A DNA stretch of 25,687 nucleotides from contig JBDSTZ010000346.1 of the NCBI GenBank assembly GCA_039927975.1, positions 1-25,687 on the forward strand, in the 5' to 3' direction. The notes under the pieces are model-generated. The model saw only the letters and a program-made list of their open reading frames with translations, did not search any database and was not told the DNA's origin. Position numbers and translations under genes: made by a program. The stretch is from JBDSTZ01 sp039927975. GTDB lineage: Bacteria; Pseudomonadota; Gammaproteobacteria; Burkholderiales; Burkholderiaceae_D. Position 1 is the stretch's first letter. Each line of letters starts with the position of its first letter. Below, piece by piece: positions 25,001-25,687 of this stretch.

Positions 25001-25687
25001 CACAGCTACGCCGATTATTTCGACACCCTGCCTGGCAAGACCCTCGCTTCCACCAGTGACGCCGGCAAGATCGCCACCATCGTCAATGCCCTCAACGCTC
25101 CCGGCGGCAGCGTCATGTCGGCCGACCTGCGCGCCCTGTTCGACGCCAATGGCCTCGACCTGGCCGATGGCGCGGCCATCAGCTCGATCACCAACTACAC
25201 CCCGTTCGCCAGCCTGTCGCAAGAGGCCCGCGACCAGGTCGCCGTCTCGCTCGGCTACACCGTCCACACCGACGGCGGCTACTACAATCCGAGCACCGGC
25301 CAGTTCCGCCTGACCCTGTCCGAAGGCGCCCAGCTGACCTCGCAGGCCGGCTACACCGCCCACACCGGCCTGGTGTTCTACAAAGCCGACGCCGATGCCG
25401 GCCACCAGCTGGTCACCAGCTTCCTGCAAGGCGTATCGAGCGATTACAGCAACGCCCTGGTCAACTGGGGCGCCGCCGGCGCGCCGGCCGCCGGCACCGC
25501 TTTTGCGTCGCTGACCACCGCCCAGAAGCTGGCCGTCGCCAGCTCGCTCGGCTACGAAGTCGACACCAGCAGCGACAAGGTCGCCTACTACAACTACAAC
25601 GCCGCCGCCGGCAAGAAGCTGGTCTACAGCTTCACCGAAGGCGCCGTCACCGATTACAGCAACGCCAACATCTACTGGGGCGCCGCC
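13028..25687 (+). CDS. Giant LEPR-XLL domain, repeat-rich calcium-binding surface/secreted protein (partial, 3' end outside window)
   Basis: The frame is open for 4,220 codons from the ATG at 13028 to the window edge without a stop. The N terminus is basic (MKPIFKKLSVVKIRDAFRVE) and runs into LEPRVLLSADP (residues 22-32), the LEPR-XLL motif seen at the start of very large bacterial surface proteins. About eleven degenerate modules follow (about 318-2720). After them come beta-rich stretches (about 2820-3300), an RTX-like Gly/Asp block (about 3365-3510), a haemagglutinin-like beta-helix region (about 3510-4030) and the start of a tandem repeat (from about 4060). Asp-rich loops suggest Ca2+-dependent folding outside the cell. 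The likely role is adhesion, aggregation or biofilm, possibly by type I secretion; both are inferences, since the C-terminal signal and transporter genes lie beyond the window. No classical signal peptide is seen. It stands alone after a 612-bp gap. Confidence 0.9.
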   Translation, partial: MKPIFKKLSVVKIRDAFRVEALEPRVLLSADPILGAASLILPDDHHADYVALNAYEGNLALDHNADVSYALVDQVLAASTDTAQPTPAPERQIYDLAALIRNQVITDGQFAVAANDVLKGSGSVNVALLNTGTVAPGYSPGLQHVTSYTQTANATLEIELGGTAPGTGYDQLIVDSLSSLDGKLAVSLWGGFKPQDGQVFEIMQFDTIQGKFAQATGLVQASDDIFFELVQDAHSLKLIAHTLDPLTDGMIGMVGGDAADGVGYFLNNDYFPTIPPLTFHGHLNLNGNLYLDGALTIDYAEHDVTDPVTGHTITANTWLVGIADGEGFIGMGGPAINPGAVGLAIHDADIGLAFIDPAGAGNYGWVLAHGVIGSVGVVGVAGLTISATNLAFDLSFGTGTLAGGAPNDTTLDLSATPLLAGGHTFNDDGSAGEYMLLSGHADLAFSGVAISADIGLSVIGGEVLIAASNVDAGIGAGGVSLGIDGGSFGLVLSQGSFAFEASGGLVLTGGDFASVTADNVTIRVNHLDEDLSGRVLDFADGFSYTFGALGKNVGLQATVTGLHAAVGGVFALSGDFAFESNSVDGTMNVIGQHAAASMGAGAYKVGVGDATLGMHISAAGTVLEAHGALDAQFGGAMSLTATTVAVRYNSTAADASALAIDAGDLSYVFGAGLMASLKEVAVGGASLQVGGFVQASGNLAVRRTSGVQLKLANGSTVVVDELTFGASDMNVFAGAGAGTPDELGVRLTDVDLAIALMTEQGATTHTWTALKAEAGSAEFVGIDALTLAATDITIEINKASPAAASVVDFAATGVQVATGPGTDVTIDFDGAKGATTAVSIGRATLAISDYVYISGSLYLEQNATVEVDVVTGLPNSYPTGANPSLVSGLNLIDGLSVDHKRIENLEVSSLMLSATDVDIFVGLGPYFLDTNDNGLFDANEVVNPDRLGFTLDDIDVALVLMNSTMDADPNRVVPNFFALQLKWDNPVNIDMDLFKFQIEDLTLNVNQGGAWVDRNLIHPYVDFASSFDGGLSIPVAGGGSPVVLDYSTAVIGVTLEHALLNVGDMFQIEGSFAFEKTTGIEVDVMTGLPGALTGSAAGLATSLAKFKTDGYLSSDNSKFTDLPVDTISFGASNVSIVIGNAGDPLFTLDNIDIGFVMMHASRTLDPGRVIPNMYAMKANWAHPLDVDWGFMQLQIDDLTMSVNKGSNWRGLTVSPYVDFVSSFGDAGMAVNTGGAPVMLDFTRSMIGVEVAHALIKIDDFFFIEGGFALEKAASVRVDIVTGFTDTSLEGAAKLAPLLQTGEVTVGQYSHIDKLLMSSFTIGLSDVNLFVGDGPYFVSGSTTRAEGAVGLVLENLDLGMVVYKDARGIVPRMWALSATADQLAFTGLDFLTMSAEGISVRANQGAVWAGTKINPYVNFTSTYGAAGLAVATGNAPVMIDFDNGKTAVEVVKATLGIDKFVFIQGGFAFERGERHTVNIDTGLRKTDLAALPTLTRLQVAGVDVSADGATLTGVEVTSMTIGMSDVKLFVGYGVPDFDSTEPLANQADVYGLVLNDVDVGISIMNAVNANLKLPKFTAIKASAGEFALVGGGEDFKLSGQDISVQLNWSAGWEGLAGKRPTIDYASSFAGGLEVKTGNAPVVIDYGPGAFMAASVTNAVLQVSQFLNITGDFAFRRAEDTTISVGSGFGVSFDNVRASSIEFGGHNLKAFVGVNGPYRIDSDHNNIIDANDAVNPDAVGLVINDLDFGMAILDVKADPLAYPLVPGNTKFTAVKAHAEGIGFVGFGDFISFTLNDLDIGINLSSRQGLIGDFTQGGTSAGYEVATGGADPMVLDFHNSVIEASVGHAEASIAGILTLQGGFAFQKKTLDDVTFNAAGVAIKGQGSALIVAGTNVYAFAGINGPYRTDTNGDGVIDDNDPANDDAIGLAIDNLDFVLALVTPEIAPGLSLPGVNFYSVAAHADSAKLVGTAPYLELEANDLSFHINAATIGGYPAPSVYLDYTTMAGGSLFVPTGTAGEGMTLDYDSNTIGIGLDAHLGLFDLFDFDASFDFNFNLPAIPGVGFFPSISLSGLGDLLPSFSPNLDFLKGALDFVKNFNLSIGFDPNFGLNLFGNIDFPDLSLDLGDFVHLRGDFQLNIGETFTGTMYTGLPTEVGLVEDLLKAVVPAPYGSVIDMLKFVGDVSSDYSRIDNVGFKGMSFGASNVYAFVGIGNPDYVDDPDHAGKLIIANPDDLVGFSMEGLDVGLSIFKADLPDFFKAQNFYSLYTHADALKTYGFGDVLKLEAQDITVEVNTGGKLFGGLMRSTADFAASFPADASTHRPAGFEVRTGGTPVYLNNTGEDLIGLDIGMAEIQVSEFLSLRGSLAFRKGDRHVVDVELGGLQQLADDLGAVIAGSAPGQPLPLQMEFLTLGGANLTGFAGVGGPYRYGDDADGDGLRDNINEGAIGLVIDNVDFGLAIMTPTIASLIPGAEQLIPKFVAAKAHVDSAMLVGVDPSLMSVQARDISININTSYIPALTPIENGVLQLFGMPSIDFASSFSASPEDANHNGVLDAGEDRDGDGKLAAHGYALPAGGNNAVIIDFSEEIIQAKVGYAQIDLAGFVQLSASMAFTKKGAETVTLSNGEITTVTSLAVGINDAYGFIGTGGYWQDTNHDGRISEADTPDSSAVGLAIEDLDLGLVVAKELVIGLGGIKVGVYIAAQADIDMIGLVGIDGATMEARDLKLDLNTGMRATITTGYHHDAATGAVSYDGAGVTFGLTTIDFSKSSWTDPDQVVHPGYAIETGNPFEPAVLNFSGQYLRIAGQAKVDMFDLVHLDGVFEIKASAAGLTMFADVNAAIGTGSVSLTSHATGLLSVTSDGVALRMQMSTGIDLGPAVELNASLELVLNTTGKDVIYTVPEEFRDVVHYDNNQYVISKTPPGKPGWTGMYVALFGEGDLALMNDALTLDGKFSIVISESGMELTAEATLDLPLLKPLQVTGTLGIVSGGLYGAFEVGGAGPNSVLIDGGAFEVTGHFLLQVNTTSSLQTVRAINPNGAGFINTQLAAQSLHIAGTAGISLAGDAVHMNGTLDLLIDTTGVQAQASMSLELGVLGSIEVEGAISFINAAEGLVFALRLETDIQLGTGVVGIGAHAILEINTSDTTSYAGVAAGTAFNLELDGKLHILAFDVDFHGGMSVVNDIFRLELDADLNFFNFLNVHIGGFIESDGDFEITGNVDLHVGMGPLQLYAGMSITFSNTRIAASIYGSLELEIDMGLFTISGTLAGFRGEIELTAASAHLAARVTIIGISVDADAFWSWGDPPVLATQVGDVLYLNMGDTSGRYGSGDLYDKTVNETYRIDGDAGGNITLDSLGVTSHYAGVNKIVARGGKGNDSIFVGGGVHAQLDFDGGEGNDSFTVVNAGANSVVHGGLGNDTFTGGSANGVRYYGDAGNDRFVGGDGAEIIDMGDGNNTIFGGGGNDTFYISGPNDTVDTGDGVNTIYVSGAGYLNVIGGRGYDLLVLAPVASTTALELNNHEMRLNGRSIGFTDALDRIQVTDSAALTTVTSANGASWGATDLSIDAAGLLDVQGAKFVAPDARLSISAAGIRGTLVTELAEVSIVNRGTAGFNDIVLREKDSLTILDDGRVNGGLSVANGQIDIALAGREALLSLDSGVIAIAVGAGRLQIVADDVDFRSGDNHVSGQGQLVMKTASSNQNYRIGGAAESIYGNDQSLTGATGTFDLGMRDLSALRDGFSLITIGHAGVTMFVGDVEDAQVATFNFSAKLRDDAVFVGDSVTINGDLQSSESITFNARTMEVRRQNLRAPLGQPDSGISAASIALNIGEQLLVSGWITGQNRVDINVAHSTGVNAIQTYGTEINSVTIDRSATISTLGAGSHLVINASKSVIAAGAINAEGAGSSILVNAGTSLTVEEGSVIQAARANASVILGAHDYLHLNSGSAVIAGAEFVMVNNVQTPVLTGAGATVQLNTSGELVLSGSLTSASSVALTSGTSVHSYADYFDTLPGKTLASTSDAGKIATIVNALNAPGGSVMSADLRALFDANGLDLADGAAISSITNYTPFASLSQEARDQVAVSLGYTVHTDGGYYNPSTGQFRLTLSEGAQLTSQAGYTAHTGLVFYKADADAGHQLVTSFLQGVSSDYSNALVNWGAAGAPAAGTAFASLTTAQKLAVASSLGYEVDTSSDKVAYYNYNAAAGKKLVYSFTEGAVTDYSNANIYWGAA
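13978..21200 (+). repeat. About eleven degenerate protein modules of about 180-225 residues
   Basis: A core of the form NVYAFVGxxGPYRxDxxxDG...AVGLVIxDLDFGLAI recurs with its centre near 13990, 15210, 15775, 16421, 17000, 17596, 18137, 18700, 19624, 20257 and 20921. From 15210 the usual spacing is 540-680 bp. Each core is followed by strands of the type PYVDFASSF, VATGGAPVVLDF and LxGxFAFxKG. Six EF-hand-like loops occur: D929 (DTNDNG), D1719 (DSDHNN), D1906 (DTNGDG), D2427-2428 (DDADGDG), D2542 (DANHNG) and D2648 (DTNHDG). Other copies lack the acidic loop. Confidence 0.8.
19135..19440 (+). repeat. Asp/Phe-rich low-complexity insert inside the module array
   Basis: Residues about 2037-2138 are dominated by F, D, L and N, for example LFDLFDFDASFDFNFNLP and NFNLSIGFDPNFGLNLFG. 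The insert explains why the step between modules at 18700 and 19624 is about 924 bp instead of about 600. It may be a distinct beta-structure or a linker. Confidence 0.6.
23120..23510 (+). repeat. RTX-like glycine/aspartate nonapeptide block
   Basis: Residues about 3365-3510 contain GGKGNDSIF, GGEGNDSFT, GGLGNDTFT, GDAGNDRFV, MGDGNNTIF, GGGGNDTFY, TGDGVNTIY and GGRGYDLLV. These match the GGxGxDxUx Ca2+-binding pattern of RTX proteins but are spaced irregularly. The block is internal, not at the C terminus. It supports type I secretion and calcium-dependent folding. Confidence 0.8.
25205..25687 (+). repeat. Start of a C-terminal tandem repeat in the giant protein
   Basis: FASLSQEARDQVAVSLGY (from 25205) recurs as FASLTTAQKLAVASSLGY (from 25502), 99 residues later. 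SDYSNALVNWGAA (from 25439) recurs as TDYSNANIYWGAA (from 25649), 70 residues later. A YYN/FYK strand precedes each DYSNA element. The unequal periods mean one copy carries an extra segment. The array continues beyond the window. Confidence 0.75.

Noticed and set aside
18431..25429. Two long minus-strand open frames (18431-19684 and 19757-25429)
   Set aside because: Same codon-bias effect: the GXC codons of the repeat-rich gene rarely give stops on the other strand. No start context and no domain pattern.
13978..25687. Repeats as a CRISPR array or mobile element
   Set aside because: The repeats are in-frame, degenerate protein modules of hundreds of bases. There are no short identical repeats with spacers and no terminal inverted repeats or transposase.

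Overview
The window is GC-rich Gram-negative DNA with strong G/C third-position bias. It carries signal-peptide exoproteins, a TonB-dependent receptor, a VirK/YbjX (DUF535) protein, an S46 dipeptidyl-peptidase and a giant LEPR-XLL protein. This mix most resembles an environmental betaproteobacterium of the Oxalobacteraceae (Massilia/Duganella/Janthinobacterium type). That placement is inferred from gene content, not from a marker gene. I see no rRNA, tRNA, CRISPR array, insertion sequence or phage gene.

Left part (1-6507): two divergent genes both carry M23 (LytM-type) zinc-peptidase motifs in unusual fusions. On the minus strand, and cut by the left edge, is an NHL-repeat propeller fused to M23. 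On the plus strand is an M23 domain followed by about five BTRD1-like tandem repeats. An exported S46 dipeptidyl-peptidase follows. Its upstream region holds five GGTAAA boxes spaced 11-12 bp apart that lead into a -10-like box.

Vitamin region (6536-10802): a PnuC-family vitamin transporter overlaps a NadR-type ribosylnicotinamide-kinase-like ATPase by 4 bp. A small outer-membrane beta-barrel candidate follows. Facing them is a TonB-dependent receptor whose leader contains a clear TPP (thiamine) riboswitch. After the riboswitch comes a perfect 9-nt complement of the Shine-Dalgarno region, which suggests translational control. The receptor is therefore probably a thiamine-compound importer, although its sequence is of the siderophore-receptor type. 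The substrate of the neighbouring PnuC/kinase pair (nicotinamide riboside or thiamine) is open.

Region 10818-12415 (minus strand): a DUF535 protein lies downstream of a membrane-anchored SRPBCC protein, with a strong inverted repeat between them. An AT-richer 612-bp gap (12416-13027) holds two related inverted repeats and a terminator-like hairpin, but no convincing gene.

Right half (13028-25687): a single plus-strand reading frame stays open for 4,220 codons and runs off the window. It starts with a LEPR-XLL motif. About eleven degenerate modules of roughly 180-225 residues follow, several with EF-hand-like Asp-rich loops. Then come beta-rich stretches, a short RTX-like glycine/aspartate block, a haemagglutinin-like region and the start of a C-terminal tandem repeat. 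It is most likely a giant secreted or surface calcium-binding adhesin. No secretion genes are inside the window.
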